From: Castellaniella sp. S9
GTDB taxonomy: Bacteria > Pseudomonadota > Gammaproteobacteria > Burkholderiales > Burkholderiaceae_B
Direction: 5' to 3'
Assembly (NCBI RefSeq): GCF_027257175.1
Contig: NZ_JAPFGD010000007.1
Location: 62,001 to 126,000 of the forward strand
Length of the DNA stretch: 64,000 bases
The notes under the pieces are model-generated. The model was not told the DNA's origin and searched no databases. It saw nothing but the letters and a program-made list of their open reading frames with translations. This document shows positions 1 to 9,862 of this stretch, piece after piece. Made by a program: the position numbers and the translations under genes. Within the stretch, counting starts at the first letter, position 1; each line of letters starts with the position of its first letter.

Positions 1-197
1 CGGCCGGACAGGCGACCCAGGTCTTCGTCAGCGGCGGAGGCTGGCCGCTGGTGCAACCCGAGGTCGAACACGCCCTGGCGCGCGCGCAGGACGACCTGGG
101 CCTGCGGCCTCTGGCGGCCGTGCACCTGGCCAATCCGGTGCTCGACGGCCTGGCGTACCTGGCCCGCCAGCCGGGGGCGGGCGGGCCGGCCGACTGA
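1..197 (+). CDS. coaX: Type III pantothenate kinase (CoaX/Baf), C-terminal fragment
   Basis: Only the last 65 codons are present; the gene begins before the window and ends with TGA at 195-197. The enzyme phosphorylates pantothenate in the first step of coenzyme A synthesis. The readable part has the glycine-rich turn FVSGGGWP followed by an acidic helix and the closing motif [11 protein letters not shown], which is how CoaX proteins end. In Bordetella the same protein is known as Baf. It is followed by a small membrane protein and galU on the same strand. The call rests on a short stretch, but the closing motif is characteristic. Confidence 0.8.
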   Translation, partial: AGQATQVFVSGGGWPLVQPEVEHALARAQDDLGLRPLAAVHLANPVLDGLAYLARQPGAGGPAD

Positions 198-232
198 TAT
201 ACTGGGACGCTTTCCGCAATCATCCCGGATCC

Positions 233-409
233 ATGCACCTGCTCCTGACGCTCGCCATCCTGGTCAATATCGCGCTCTTTGCCTTTGGCCAGGGTTTCTT
301 TGGCACGCCACCGGTCGAGCAGGGCCGCGATCCCCGCCCGCTTTCGCAGCGCAACCAGGCCGCCGTGACCCTAGGCCCTCCCATCGCGGCACAGGCCGCC
401 CAGCCATGA
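233..409 (+). CDS. Small membrane-anchored protein upstream of galU
   Basis: A 58-residue protein with one hydrophobic N-terminal segment (about residues 2-17, [16 protein letters not shown]) and a short polar, proline- and alanine-rich tail. Its TGA overlaps the galU start in an ATGA junction (406-409), so the two are probably translationally coupled. It lies directly between coaX and galU. No domain is recognised. Related genomes often carry a longer SPOR-domain protein after coaX, so this could be a shortened relative that kept only the membrane anchor; that is inference. Confidence 0.55.
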   Translation: MHLLLTLAILVNIALFAFGQGFFGTPPVEQGRDPRPLSQRNQAAVTLGPPIAAQAAQP

Positions 410-1245
410 AACCCATCCGCAAAGCCGTATTTCCCGTCGCCGGCCTGGGAACGCGTTTCCTGCCCGCCACCAAGGCGATGCCCAAGGAAATGCTGCCCAT
501 CGTCGACAAGCCCCTCATCCAGTATGCCGTCGAGGAAGCCCTGGCCGCCGGCATCACCGAGCTGATCTTCATCACCGGCCGCAACAAGCGCGCCATCGAG
601 GACCACTTCGACCGCGCGCCGGAACTCGAGGCGGAGCTCGAGGCCAAGGGCAAGCAGCCCCTCCTGGACATGGTGCGCAATGTCATCCCGTCGCACGTGA
701 ACTGCATCTACACCCGCCAGGCCGCCCCGCTGGGCCTGGGGCATGCCGTATTGTGCGCCGCGCCCATCATCGGCGACGAGCCCTTTGCGGTGCTGCTGGC
801 CGATGACTTGCTGGATGCGCCGACCTCGGTGACGCGTCAACTGGTGGACGCCGCCCATCGCCATGACGGCAGCATCCTCGCGATCCAGACCATCGCGCCC
901 GAGGACAGCCGCAAATACGGGATCATCGCCGGCACGGCCATCGACGAGCGCAACACGCGCGTCACGCGCATCGTGGAAAAGCCCGCCCCCGAAGAGGCCC
1001 CGTCCAATCAGGCGGTCGTGGGCCGATACATCTTCGAGCCCGAGATCTTCGATCATCTGCGCCGCACCCGCGCCGGCGTCGGCCGCGAAATCCAGCTCAC
1101 CGACGCGATCGCCGCCATGCTGGACTCGCGCGCCGTCTATGGCCACGCCTACGTGGGCGAGCGCTACGACTGCGGCAACAAGGAAGGATTCTTCAAGGCG
1201 ACCACCGCGTTGGGTCGCAAGTACCATGGGCTGATGCCGGACTAG
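406..1245 (+). CDS. galU: UTP--glucose-1-phosphate uridylyltransferase
   Basis: 279 residues, normal length for bacterial GalU. It makes UDP-glucose from UTP and glucose-1-phosphate in the cytoplasm, feeding LPS and other polysaccharides. The nucleotide-binding loop [19 protein letters not shown] begins at about residue 13, and the VEKP motif and the C-terminal [12 protein letters not shown] motif are present. The ATG overlaps the upstream small gene by four bases. The downstream neighbour waaA is convergent (38 bp away), and the LPS genes around it fit its role. Confidence 0.95.
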   Translation: MKPIRKAVFPVAGLGTRFLPATKAMPKEMLPIVDKPLIQYAVEEALAAGITELIFITGRNKRAIEDHFDRAPELEAELEAKGKQPLLDMVRNVIPSHVNCIYTRQAAPLGLGHAVLCAAPIIGDEPFAVLLADDLLDAPTSVTRQLVDAAHRHDGSILAIQTIAPEDSRKYGIIAGTAIDERNTRVTRIVEKPAPEEAPSNQAVVGRYIFEPEIFDHLRRTRAGVGREIQLTDAIAAMLDSRAVYGHAYVGERYDCGNKEGFFKATTALGRKYHGLMPD

Positions 1246-1282
1246 GCCCATCCGGGACGCGCCACGGCCGCGCGCCATGCCC

Positions 1283-2608
1283 TCAAGGCCCCAGCACGTC
1301 CTCCAGGCCGTTGACCACCCGGGCGACCGCGCCCGCATGCTGGCGCACCCAGTGGCTGCCGGCGTCCCCCATGCGGGCCAGGCAGCGGGCATCCTCCAGC
1401 CAATGCAGCGCGCGCTGCACCGCCTGGTCCGCACCGTCGACGCGCTCGATCGCGCCCGCCGCCAGCGCATCGGCGACCGCCTGCTCGAAATTGGCCGTAT
1501 GGGGGCCCACCAGCACGGGCCGCCCGAGCGCGCTGGCTTCGATGAAGTTCTGCCCGCCCAAGGGCGCAAAGCTGCCGCCGACGATCGCCACCTGGCAGGC
1601 CGCGTAATACCAGGCCATCTCGCCCAAAGTGTCGCCCAGGATCACCGGGACATCCCGGCAGGCCTGCACGGCGGAGGTGCCGCCGTCGCCCAGTTCGATC
1701 AGCTCGGACCGCCGCACGAACGGCAGGCCGGCCTGCCGCAAGCCCTCCGCCGCCTCCTCGAAACGCGCCGGGTGGCGGGGGATCAGATAGAACAGCGCCT
1801 GTTCGCCCGGCTCGGCCCCCGATTGGCGCGCGCGTTCGATCTGGTGGCGCACGGCCTGGATGAATAGCGCGTCCTCACCCTCGCGCGTACTGGCGATGGC
1901 CACCGCCTTGCGACCCAGGCGCGCGGCGAAGGCGCGGCCGCGGGCGACGCGCTCGCCATCCAGGCGCAGGTCGAACTTGAAGTTGCCCGAGACGCGCACG
2001 GCGACCGCGCCGGCGCGCTCCAGGCGCTGGGCATCCGGCAGGGACTGCGCATACACGGCCTGGAACCGGCCGTAGGCCTCGCGCATGATCGGACCCATGC
2101 GCAGGCTCTGGCGCAGGGAGGCATCGGACATGCGCGCGCTGGCAAGCATCATCGGCACACCGGCGCGGCCGGCCGCATGGATCAGGTTGGGCCAGACTTC
2201 GCGCTCGATCAGCACGCCGACGCGGGGCCGATGGCGCGCCATGAAGCGCCGCGTCGCGCCTGGAAAATCATAGGGCAGCCACGCCTGGGCCAGGCGGCCC
2301 TGGGCGATGTCCTCGGCGAAGGCTCGGGCACCCTCGGCTCGTCCCGTGGCCGTCAGATGGGTGAGCAGGACACGATGGCCACGGTCCAGGACGGCGCGCA
2401 CGAAAGGCTGGGCCGCCCGGGTTTCGCCCAGGCTCACGGCATGGATCCAGATCGCCCCGGGCGCGGGCGCCGGCCCGCCATAGCGGCCGAAGCGCGCCGC
2501 GCCGCAGACCTCCCAGATCCCGCCCGCCTTGCGGGCGCGCACGGCCATCCACGCCAGCAAAGCCGGCGACAGGACGCGGATCAGCACGGAATAGAGAAAT
2601 CGGTTCAA
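1283..2608 (-). CDS. waaA: 3-deoxy-D-manno-octulosonic acid (Kdo) transferase
   Basis: 441 residues; the GT30-family enzyme that attaches Kdo to lipid A at the inner face of the inner membrane. The N-terminus has a membrane-anchoring segment (about residues 4-20). The acceptor-side motif WIHAVSLGETRAAQP carries the expected catalytic glutamate at about residue 62. The C-terminal half has the donor-binding motif GGSFAPLGGQNFIEAS near residue 345. It lies 104 bp downstream of waaC on the same strand, so both are probably co-transcribed as an LPS inner-core unit. Confidence 0.93.
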   Translation of the reverse strand: MNRFLYSVLIRVLSPALLAWMAVRARKAGGIWEVCGAARFGRYGGPAPAPGAIWIHAVSLGETRAAQPFVRAVLDRGHRVLLTHLTATGRAEGARAFAEDIAQGRLAQAWLPYDFPGATRRFMARHRPRVGVLIEREVWPNLIHAAGRAGVPMMLASARMSDASLRQSLRMGPIMREAYGRFQAVYAQSLPDAQRLERAGAVAVRVSGNFKFDLRLDGERVARGRAFAARLGRKAVAIASTREGEDALFIQAVRHQIERARQSGAEPGEQALFYLIPRHPARFEEAAEGLRQAGLPFVRRSELIELGDGGTSAVQACRDVPVILGDTLGEMAWYYAACQVAIVGGSFAPLGGQNFIEASALGRPVLVGPHTANFEQAVADALAAGAIERVDGADQAVQRALHWLEDARCLARMGDAGSHWVRQHAGAVARVVNGLEDVLGP

Positions 2609-2712
2609 GCGGCCAACCGTCGAAAGGTCGTCCGTTTCATTTTATGGGGTTTTCCCGAATCGCGCGCCCTCAGGCTCCCCACGGACTTTGAACGCATCCG
2701 GAGGCCGCCGGC

Positions 2713-3669
2713 TCAGGATGCCGCCAGGGCGTGTTCCACGGCGTCGAGCACCTGGTCCGCCGTCGGGGCCTGGCCGCGTTCGCCCAGGCTGGCCGTGTAC
2801 GCCGCCCCCTCGAGCGGCGTGCGCACGGGTGTCGAGGCCTTGTAGATGCCGATGGTCGGCCGGCCCAGGCCCGCGCTCAGGTGCGTCAGCCCGCTGTCCA
2901 GCCCCACCATGAGACGGGCGCGGGCGAGCTGGCCGGCCACCTCGCGCAGGGTCATGCGCGGCAGCACGGCGGCGTCCGCGCGCCCCTGGATGAGGGCCGC
3001 GGCCCGCGCGCGCTCGTCCTCGTTGCCCGCCAACAGCCGCAACGCCAGGCCGCGCCCTTGCAGGGCATCGAAGACGTGGCGCCAATCGGCCTCGGGCCAG
3101 AGCTTGTCGTCCCGGCTGGCCGAAGGCATGATCACGGCGGCCTCCTCGATCGGCACCCCGTCCGTCAGTGCGCCCAGGCCGAAGTCCGGGGGACCCTCGA
3201 TCGCATATCCCAAAGCCGCCGCGGCCAGGCTGCGCTGCCGCCGGACGGCGGGTTGCCAGAATTCGACCCGATGGCGCACGTCGTAGAACAGCGAGGCCAG
3301 CGGCTCGCGCGCGGATTTCCAATCCAGGCCATGGCGCACCCCATGTGTCTGGCGCACCAGCCAGACCGATTTCATCAGCGCCTGCATGTCGAGGATGATG
3401 TCGTAGCGGCGCGCACCGAGATTGGCGCGCAGCTCGGCGCGCTCGCGGCGCGTGCGGGCATTCCACCAGTGCTTGCGCCAGCGGCGATGCGCCACGGGGA
3501 TGACCTCGCGCACCGCGGGATGCCACGATGGGATTTCAGCAAATCCCTCCTCGGCGATCCAGTCGATCTGTGCATCGGGCACGTGCCGGGCGATGTCCGA
3601 CATGGCGGGCAGCATGTGCACCAGATCCCCCAGCGAGGACGTGCGTACGATGAGGATGCGCGTGGTCAT
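2713..3669 (-). CDS. waaC: Lipopolysaccharide heptosyltransferase I
   Basis: 318 residues, GT9 family. It adds the first L-glycero-D-manno-heptose to Kdo2-lipid A. The N-terminal RTSSLGDLVHMLPAM motif with Asp15 is typical of heptosyltransferase I, and the C-terminal donor site GLDSGLTHLSAGLG follows near residue 255. It is the first gene of the waaC-waaA pair and is divergent from the gamma carbonic anhydrase-like gene, with 88 bp between the starts. Confidence 0.92.
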   Translation of the reverse strand: MTTRILIVRTSSLGDLVHMLPAMSDIARHVPDAQIDWIAEEGFAEIPSWHPAVREVIPVAHRRWRKHWWNARTRRERAELRANLGARRYDIILDMQALMKSVWLVRQTHGVRHGLDWKSAREPLASLFYDVRHRVEFWQPAVRRQRSLAAAALGYAIEGPPDFGLGALTDGVPIEEAAVIMPSASRDDKLWPEADWRHVFDALQGRGLALRLLAGNEDERARAAALIQGRADAAVLPRMTLREVAGQLARARLMVGLDSGLTHLSAGLGRPTIGIYKASTPVRTPLEGAAYTASLGERGQAPTADQVLDAVEHALAAS

Positions 3670-3757
3670 GGCGGGGATTATATGCGGGCGCCCATGCTAC
3701 GATCGGACGAAAACGGATTGCGGGCCGGTTGTGCGCGGCCCACCAAAAGGAGGCACC

Positions 3758-4279
3758 ATGCCCTGCTACGCCTTGGGAGACCTGATCCCCCAACTCGACC
3801 CTTCGGCCTATGCCGCGCCGGGATCCACGCTGATCGGCGCCGTGACGCTGGCTGCCCACAGCAGCATCTGGCCGGGTGCGGTGGTTCGCGCCGACAACGA
3901 GCCGATCCAGATCGGCGAGGGTTCCAACATCCAGGAAAACGCCGTGCTGCACGTCGATCCGGGCTGTCCCCTGAACGTCGGACGCCATGTCACCATCGGC
4001 CACCAAGCCATGCTGCACGGCTGCACCGTCGAGGACGGGTGCCTCATCGGCATCCAGGCCATCGTCCTGAACCACGCCGTCATCGGCCGCCACAGCCTGG
4101 TCGGCGCGGGCGCGCTGGTCACCGAAGGCAAGGTCTTTCCAGAACGGTCGCTGATCATCGGCGCGCCGGCCAAGGCCGTGCGCACGCTCACCGACGAGGA
4201 AGTCGCGGGCCTCGCGCGCAGCGCCCAGTCCTACCGCGACCGGGCGATCCTGTTCCGCAAGACGCTGCGCGAGGTCTAG
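3758..4279 (+). CDS. Gamma carbonic anhydrase family protein
   Basis: 173 residues from the ATG at 3758, chosen because a strong ribosome site (AAAAGGAGG) precedes it; the frame is open further upstream but lacks similarity there. The protein is a left-handed beta-helix of hexapeptide repeats, with the histidine motif HVTIGHQAMLHGC expected to bind the metal, and ends in an alpha-helical tail. The family includes YrdA/PaaY-type proteins whose true substrate is often unknown, so carbonic anhydrase activity is a family name, not evidence. It is convergent with the glycosyltransferase 18 bp away. Confidence 0.88.
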   Translation: MPCYALGDLIPQLDPSAYAAPGSTLIGAVTLAAHSSIWPGAVVRADNEPIQIGEGSNIQENAVLHVDPGCPLNVGRHVTIGHQAMLHGCTVEDGCLIGIQAIVLNHAVIGRHSLVGAGALVTEGKVFPERSLIIGAPAKAVRTLTDEEVAGLARSAQSYRDRAILFRKTLREV

Positions 4280-4297
4280 GGCTCGCGCCTGCGGGCC

Positions 4298-5347
4298 CTA
4301 CAAGGCACGGTACACGGCCAGGTACGCCGCCACCATTGCGGGGACGGAATACGCGCGCGCGGCATGTTCGCGCGCGCGTTCGGCCATTGCAGCGGCCTGC
4401 GCGGGATGATCCAGCACCCGGGCAATCCGTCTGGCCATCGCGTCGGCATCCCCAGGCTCGCACAGCAGGCCGCGGCCTTGAGCCAGGGTCTCGAGGTGAC
4501 CGCCGACCGCCGTCGCCACCACCGGCACGCCCGCCAGGCAGGCATCCAGCACGCTGGTGCCCAGGGCCTCGGATCGCGAACTGGACACATACACCTGCGC
4601 CAACGCCAGGAAGTCCTCGATACGCGGCTGGAACCCGACGAACCGATAGGCGTCCTCCAGGCCCAACGCCTGGACGCGGGCGCGCGCCGCCTCGCCGGCG
4701 GCGCCGTCCGCGCCGCAGTGCAGGCAGACCAGGTCGGGCCTGGCCGCCGCCAGGATCGCCACCGCCTCGATCAGGGTGCCGGGGTCTTTTTCGGGGCTGA
4801 GCGCCGCCGCCGTCATGAGCACGGTCCGACCCTGGAGCGCGTGGCGTTCGCGCAATGCCTCCACGCCTTGCGGGTCCGCCGGCCGCGCCTCGACGGCGCT
4901 GGGAATCACGCGAACGTCCAGCCCCAGGTCCCGCGGCGCCTGGGCGGCCGCCTCGCTGATCGCGATGAAAGCGTCGGCCCGCAACCACTTCCAGCGCGCA
5001 CGGCCCGGATGGCGCCGCGGGCCAAAGGCGGTGCGCCGGGTGAACACCACGGGACGGCCCAGACAGGGACGCAGCAGCGCGAGCAGGCTCATGGCCTGGG
5101 CGGTCTGGGCATGCAACACGTCGCAACGGCGGGCATGGCGCAGCAGCCGCAGCGCCATGCCCGGTACGCCTGCGGCCTCGTGAACGACGAAGCCCTCGGC
5201 GCGCGCATGCCGCGCGAGGGGGCCATCGGTGCGCGCCAGGAGCTCGGCCTCATGGCCGGCCGCACGCAGGCCGCGCAGGGTCAGCAAGGTCTGGCGCTCG
5301 CCGCCGCGCCAGCCGCGTTCGAGGTTGAGCTGCAGGATGCGCATCAA
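4298..5347 (-). CDS. Glycosyltransferase family 4 protein
   Basis: 349 residues with the two-Rossmann (GT-B) layout of family 4 transferases. The N-terminus has the glycine-rich RGGERQTLLTL turn, and the C-terminal domain has the EX7E-type donor motif in SRSEALGTSVLDACLAGVPV. It starts 7 bp after the glmU stop and probably forms the end of the nudix-phaM-glmU run. The neighbourhood (waaA, waaC, galU, glmU) suggests a cell-surface glycan acceptor, but neither donor nor acceptor can be read from the sequence. Confidence 0.82.
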   Translation of the reverse strand: MMRILQLNLERGWRGGERQTLLTLRGLRAAGHEAELLARTDGPLARHARAEGFVVHEAAGVPGMALRLLRHARRCDVLHAQTAQAMSLLALLRPCLGRPVVFTRRTAFGPRRHPGRARWKWLRADAFIAISEAAAQAPRDLGLDVRVIPSAVEARPADPQGVEALRERHALQGRTVLMTAAALSPEKDPGTLIEAVAILAAARPDLVCLHCGADGAAGEAARARVQALGLEDAYRFVGFQPRIEDFLALAQVYVSSSRSEALGTSVLDACLAGVPVVATAVGGHLETLAQGRGLLCEPGDADAMARRIARVLDHPAQAAAMAERAREHAARAYSVPAMVAAYLAVYRAL

Positions 5348-5354
5348 AGAAACA

Positions 5355-6722
5355 CTAGGACTTGCGCACCGGGCGCTTCCAGCCTTCGACCGTCTTTTGC
5401 TGGGGCCTGGACAGCGTCAGCGCCTGCGCGGGCGCATCGCGCGTCAACGTGGTGCCCGCGCCCAAGGTGGCGCCGCGGCCCACGCGCACGGGCGCGACGA
5501 GCTGGGTGTCCGAACCGATGAAGGCATCGTCGTCGATCACGGTCTGGAACTTGTTGACGCCATCATAGTTGCAGGTAATGGTCCCGGCCCCGATATTGAC
5601 CCGCTCGCCAATCGAGGCGTCGCCCAGGTAGGCCAGGTGATTGGCCTTCGAGGCGCGCCCCAGGCGGGTTTTCTTGAGTTCGACGAAGTTGCCGACGTGG
5701 GCCTGCGGGCCGATGTCGGCGCCGGGCCGCAGACGCGCATACGGCCCGATGCGGGCGTCCTCGGCGACCTGTGCGCCCTCGACGTGGGTATAGGCCTCGA
5801 GCCGCGTGCCCGGGCCGATGCTGGCATCGCGGATCACGCAGTAGGGGCCGATGCTGGCGCCGTCGCCCAGCCGCACCTCGCCTTCGAAGACACAGCCGAC
5901 GTCGATGAACACATCGCGCCCGCACTGCAGCCGTCCGCGCAGGTCGAAACGCGCCGGATCGGCAAGGGTCACCCCTTGTTCAAGTTGGCGCCGGGCCTGC
6001 TCGGCCTGCCAGACGCGCTCGAGCGCCGCCTGCTGCACGCGGCTGTTGACCCCGAGGGTTTCCCAGGGCGCGCCGGGTTGCGCATGGCCGACGGCGACGC
6101 CGTCGGCCACCGCCAGCCCGACGATGTCGGTCAGGTAATACTCGCCCTGGGCATTGCGGTTGTCGATGCGCCCCAGCCAGTCGCGCAGCGCCGCGGTGGG
6201 CGCGGCCAGGATGCCGGTATTGACCTCGCCGATGGCGCGTTCGGCGTCGGTCGCGTCCTTGTGTTCGACGATGCGCGCGATGCGGCCCTCGGCGTCACGC
6301 ACGATGCGCCCGTAACCCGTGGGGTCCGCGGGCGTCTCGGTCAGCAGCGCCAGGCCGCTCCCGCGGGCGGCCAGCAGCGCCGCCAGGGTCTGGGGCTGTA
6401 CCAGGGGCACATCGCCGTACAGCACCAGGCAGGCGTCGTCCGGGTCGCCGTCAAGCAACGACGGCAAGGCCTGCATGACCGCATGGCCGGTGCCCCGCTG
6501 GGGTTGCTGCACGGCGAAATGCAGGTCCTCGCCCGCGTATGCCTCGCGCACGCGGTCGGCGCCGTGCCCCACCACCACCACGATTCTGTCGGGGTCGAGG
6601 GTGCGCGCCTGCTCGAGCACATGACTGAGCATGGGCCGCCCGGCGATCGGATGCAGCACCTTGGGCAGGTCGGATTGCATGCGCTTGCCCAGACCGGCGG
6701 CCAGGATGATGACGTTGAGCAT
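5355..6722 (-). CDS. glmU: Bifunctional UDP-N-acetylglucosamine pyrophosphorylase / glucosamine-1-phosphate N-acetyltransferase
   Basis: 455 residues from the ATG at 6722, the normal GlmU length; the frame stays open upstream but that part is not conserved. The N-terminal uridylyltransferase domain begins with [19 protein letters not shown]. The C-terminal half is a left-handed beta-helix with hexapeptide repeats and the acetyltransferase motifs NFVELKK and NYDGVNKF. The enzyme supplies UDP-GlcNAc for peptidoglycan and LPS in the cytoplasm. It lies 44 bp downstream of phaM and 7 bp upstream of a glycosyltransferase. Confidence 0.95.
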   Translation of the reverse strand: MLNVIILAAGLGKRMQSDLPKVLHPIAGRPMLSHVLEQARTLDPDRIVVVVGHGADRVREAYAGEDLHFAVQQPQRGTGHAVMQALPSLLDGDPDDACLVLYGDVPLVQPQTLAALLAARGSGLALLTETPADPTGYGRIVRDAEGRIARIVEHKDATDAERAIGEVNTGILAAPTAALRDWLGRIDNRNAQGEYYLTDIVGLAVADGVAVGHAQPGAPWETLGVNSRVQQAALERVWQAEQARRQLEQGVTLADPARFDLRGRLQCGRDVFIDVGCVFEGEVRLGDGASIGPYCVIRDASIGPGTRLEAYTHVEGAQVAEDARIGPYARLRPGADIGPQAHVGNFVELKKTRLGRASKANHLAYLGDASIGERVNIGAGTITCNYDGVNKFQTVIDDDAFIGSDTQLVAPVRVGRGATLGAGTTLTRDAPAQALTLSRPQQKTVEGWKRPVRKS

Positions 6723-6766
6723 ATGGATGCGGGCCTTGATTGACGGATGATGAGTAGGCTGGCGAA

Positions 6767-7468
6767 TCAGGTGCGCGGCTTGCCGCGGCTGGCGCCGGTA
6801 CGCGTCCCCGATCGGGATCCGGACGTCCGCGCGGCCTTGGATGCGCCGGTCTTGGCGCTTGCCTTGCGGCGTGCGGGCTTGGGGGCGGGCGCCTCGTCCG
6901 CGGGTTCCGCCGTCCCTTGGAGCGTGGCCGCCGTGGCGTCGGCCAGTGTCTGGAATTGCTGCTGCAGCAAGTTCCACCACTCGCCTGCCGCCTGGGCGTA
7001 GGCCTGGGTGGCGGCGGCCGGATCCGCGCCGGCATCGGACGCGGCCTCGGCGGCGCCAGGTGTCGCGGTACGCGCGAAGCCCGCCTCGCCCGAGGGTGCC
7101 TCGGGGGCCGCCGGCGCGGCCTTCCCCGCCTCGTTGGCCGCGGACGCGAAGGCACCCGGCACGCCCTGTTCGGCAAAAGCGCGCAGGGTCGAGAGGGTGG
7201 CCCGCTGGATCTCGAGCCCCTGTATGGTATTGCCCAGGATGGAGGCATTCAGCTGCAGCCAATTCTGGACGCTGCGCAACTCGCCGATGCGGCGGTCCAG
7301 GTCCTCGATCGACATCGGCGGCATGGCCGGCGACTCGAACCCGCCACCGGCCATGCCCTGCCAGCTCTGGCGCATCATCTCAAGGCCCGCGAACAAGGGA
7401 TTGCGCGCGGCTTCGCCATCCTGGCCGAAACCGGGCAGCACAAAGGGGTTGCTGGATTCTTTCGCCAT
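6767..7468 (-). CDS. phaM: PhaM-like polyhydroxyalkanoate granule regulatory protein
   Basis: 233 residues. The N-terminal third carries the PhaM-type stretch around [20 protein letters not shown] (residues 52-71), followed by a helix that probably oligomerises. The middle is alanine/glutamate-rich, and the last 35 residues are lysine-, arginine- and alanine-rich, like histone-H1-type tails. In Ralstonia, PhaM activates PHA synthase and ties granules to the nucleoid; the basic tail here fits DNA binding. No other PHA gene is in the window. The length and architecture fit the family well. Confidence 0.8.
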   Translation of the reverse strand: MAKESSNPFVLPGFGQDGEAARNPLFAGLEMMRQSWQGMAGGGFESPAMPPMSIEDLDRRIGELRSVQNWLQLNASILGNTIQGLEIQRATLSTLRAFAEQGVPGAFASAANEAGKAAPAAPEAPSGEAGFARTATPGAAEAASDAGADPAAATQAYAQAAGEWWNLLQQQFQTLADATAATLQGTAEPADEAPAPKPARRKASAKTGASKAARTSGSRSGTRTGASRGKPRT

Positions 7469-7501
7469 GACGTGCCTCCTGCCGGCCCCATGCCGGACGC
7501 C

Positions 7502-8347
7502 TTATTTTAGGTGGGCGGCCGGACCCGCGCCAGCCGCGCGCAGGCGCAGGCTGTCAAGGATGGCGAGCTCGGCCTCGAGGGTGAAGGCGCCATGGCCGAG
7601 CATGTCCCAGAGTTCGGCCACCGATACGCAGCGGATCTCGCAGACCTCGCCGTCCATGTTGGCCGGCGCCACGGCGGCATCGAGCACGCAATCGCACAGC
7701 AGCAGGTTTTCGACCTGATAGCCCTCGGGCAGGCGGCGATGCATGCGCAGGGCCACGCGTAGCGGCCCGTGCGCAGCGATCTCGACGGCCTGCAGGCCGG
7801 CCTCCTCGCGGCTTTCGCGCAGCAGCGCCGTTTCGCAATCCTCGCCGGCCGCCACCAACCCGCCGGCCAGCGTGTCCCACAAGCCGGGGTCGTTGGGCTT
7901 GTCCAGGGCCCGGCGCGCAATCCACAAGCGCCCATCCGGCGCCCACGCGTTCAGATGCACGGCTTGCGTCAGCATGCCCAGCGGCCGCATGGCCGCCCGT
8001 TCGATGCGGGCGAGCGTGCGGCCCTCGCCGACCACGTCCAGCAGTTCGTCGCGCCAGGCCCGCAGGCACTGCGCCTCGCGCAAAGCCTCGGCGATGCCGC
8101 GCAACACGGCATCGAGGTTCAGGCCCCGCGGCGAGGCCGCCGCAATATGCACGGCCTCGTCCTCGACATGCACGCCCGGCAGCCCGCCGATGGCGTCGGT
8201 GGCGCGCGGCGTGATCCAGCCGGCCACGCGCGCGGCGACCGTCAAGGGCCGCGAACCGGGTGGGGGCAGTTGCTGTGCGCGGCGCAGCATCCGCGCAAAT
8301 CGCGCATCGAGGTCGGCCGGCGCAAAGGCCGTGGCAGGGAGGGTCAT
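7502..8347 (-). CDS. NUDIX hydrolase with N-terminal DUF4743-type domain
   Basis: 281 residues. The C-terminal half has a Nudix box, GGLVAAGEDCETALLRESRE continuing into EAGL, which fits GX5EX7REUXEEXGU and should bind the catalytic divalent metal. The N-terminal ~120 residues match the domain that precedes the Nudix fold in thiamine pyrophosphokinase-related Nudix enzymes (DUF4743). The substrate is unknown; a nucleoside diphosphate derivative is likely. It is probably the first gene of the run leading through phaM to glmU, 33 bp upstream of phaM. Confidence 0.85.
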   Translation of the reverse strand: MTLPATAFAPADLDARFARMLRRAQQLPPPGSRPLTVAARVAGWITPRATDAIGGLPGVHVEDEAVHIAAASPRGLNLDAVLRGIAEALREAQCLRAWRDELLDVVGEGRTLARIERAAMRPLGMLTQAVHLNAWAPDGRLWIARRALDKPNDPGLWDTLAGGLVAAGEDCETALLRESREEAGLQAVEIAAHGPLRVALRMHRRLPEGYQVENLLLCDCVLDAAVAPANMDGEVCEIRCVSVAELWDMLGHGAFTLEAELAILDSLRLRAAGAGPAAHLK

Positions 8348-8453
8348 CGGGCCATTGTAGTAGAAGCCTCGAAGACATTGGTGGAAACCCGAAGCCTAAA
8401 CTAAAACCCTGCGCACCCGCATGGGCAATCCCACACAAGCGACAGGCCTTCGT

Positions 8454-8459
8454 TATAAT
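8454..8459 (+). promoter_or_regulatory. Candidate -10 element for the cytochrome oxidase operon
   Basis: A perfect TATAAT lies in the 274-bp gap between the nudix gene and coxB, preceded by TTCG. No good -35 hexamer is visible at 16-18 bp, so this is a candidate only. The gap holds no gene that can be supported. Confidence 0.35.
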
Positions 8460-8557
8460 TCCCGCATTCCGTACCAGGGAATTTTCGCAGGCGGCAACCG
8501 TCGCGATTCATTTTATCGCCTGCGATCCAATCATTGTGCCCGCGCCCGGTCGACCTG

Positions 8558-8585
8558 GATCAACTGTTTGATCGAGGTCAATCAA
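8558..8585. promoter_or_regulatory. Inverted-repeat cluster upstream of coxB
   Basis: GATCAA-CTGT-TTGATC is a perfect 6-bp inverted repeat (8558-8573). It is followed by a further ATCAA, so ATCAA/TTGAT half-sites alternate across 28 bp, ending about 36 bp before the coxB ATG. The half-sites resemble FNR/ANR arms (TTGAT-N4-ATCAA) but the spacing and orientation are not canonical. It could be an operator or a 5-prime-UTR hairpin. Confidence 0.3.
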
Positions 8586-8621
8586 CGTGCGGAAACACAC
8601 GAAAACAACTAGAGGGTCAGC

Positions 8622-9782
8622 ATGAAGAAGGTGAGAGGTTTGCTCGGCATGTCAGCGCTGTTTTGGGCAGCCATGGCCGGTGCTCAAGTCAAGGACATGC
8701 CAGGCGGACCGGCGGTCAACCAACTGAACCTGCACACGGGGGTGACGCCGATCGCCAGGGAAATCTATTCCCTGCACTGGATCATCATGATCATCTGTAT
8801 CGTGATCTTCATCGGCGTGTTCGGCGTGATGCTGTACTCCATCGTCATGCACCGCAAATCGCGCGGCCACGTCGCCTCCAAGTTCGACGAGCACCTCGGC
8901 CTCGAGCTCACCTGGACCATCATCCCTTTTCTGATCATCGTCGGCATGGCCATTCCCGCCACGCGCACCGTGGTCGCCATGAAGGACACCAGCAGCGCCG
9001 ACCTGACGGTCAAGGTCACCGGCTACCAATGGAAATGGGGCTACGAATACGTGGACGGCCCCGCCTCGGGCGTTCACTTCCTGTCGACGCTGGCCACCCC
9101 CAGCGAGCAGATCCATGGCGGCGCGCCGCGCAGCGACACCTATCTGATGGAGGTCGACCAGCCCCTGGTCGTACCGGTCGACAAGAAAGTCCGCATCGTG
9201 CTGACGGCCGCCGATGTGATCCACTCGTGGATGGTGCCCGACTTCGGCGTCAAGCAAGACGCCGTGCCCGGCTTCCTGCGCGACACCTGGTTCCGCGCTG
9301 AAAAGATCGGCACGTATCGCGGCCAGTGCGCCGAACTCTGTGGCAAGGACCACGCCTTCATGCCCATCGTGGTGCAGGTCGTGTCCGCCGAGGATTACGC
9401 CAAGTGGTCCGAGGAACAAAAATCCAAGATGGCGGCCGCCGCCGAGGATCCGAACAAGGTCTGGACCAAGGAAGACCTGGTTGCGCAGGGCAAGGACGTC
9501 TTCTCGTCGACCTGTGTGGCCTGCCACCAGGCCAATGGCGAAGGCATCCCGGGCACTTTCCCTGCTCTGAACGGCGACACCAAGTTCGTCCTGGCACCGA
9601 TGAAGGACCAGATTCTGACCGTGCTCAACGGCCACCCGGGCACCGCGATGGCCGCCTTCCGCGACCAGCTCAGCGACACCCAGATCGCCGCGGTCATCAC
9701 CTATACGCGTAACGCGTGGGACAATGCCGGAAAGGGACCTGACCCGGTCGTGCAACCTTCTGACGTCAAGGCGCTGCGCTAA
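8622..9782 (+). CDS. coxB: Cytochrome c oxidase subunit II with fused cytochrome c domain
   Basis: 386 residues. The order is a signal-like N-terminus, two membrane helices, a periplasmic cupredoxin domain with the CuA motif [12 protein letters not shown] (first Cys near residue 236), and a C-terminal cytochrome c domain with CVACH near residue 298. It receives electrons from soluble cytochrome c and passes them through CuA to subunit I. It is the first gene of the oxidase operon, followed 80 bp later by ctaD. The cytochrome c extension is common in betaproteobacterial CoxB. Confidence 0.95.
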   Translation: MKKVRGLLGMSALFWAAMAGAQVKDMPGGPAVNQLNLHTGVTPIAREIYSLHWIIMIICIVIFIGVFGVMLYSIVMHRKSRGHVASKFDEHLGLELTWTIIPFLIIVGMAIPATRTVVAMKDTSSADLTVKVTGYQWKWGYEYVDGPASGVHFLSTLATPSEQIHGGAPRSDTYLMEVDQPLVVPVDKKVRIVLTAADVIHSWMVPDFGVKQDAVPGFLRDTWFRAEKIGTYRGQCAELCGKDHAFMPIVVQVVSAEDYAKWSEEQKSKMAAAAEDPNKVWTKEDLVAQGKDVFSSTCVACHQANGEGIPGTFPALNGDTKFVLAPMKDQILTVLNGHPGTAMAAFRDQLSDTQIAAVITYTRNAWDNAGKGPDPVVQPSDVKALR

Positions 9783-9862
9783 AGGCGCGCCCGTTCAACC
9801 ATAGACAACCGTATCCTCGCGGCGCCCATGGCGCGCCGCGCACCAGCAGGAAGGAGTTCACC

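Noticed and set aside
2731..4800. 689-codon plus-strand frame over waaC and the glycosyltransferase
   Set aside because: Crosses three well-supported genes on both strands and has no recognisable domain.
8421..8612. 62-codon plus-strand open frame before coxB
   Set aside because: Covers the candidate promoter and the inverted-repeat cluster, has no ribosome site and an unremarkable, cysteine/arginine-rich translation.
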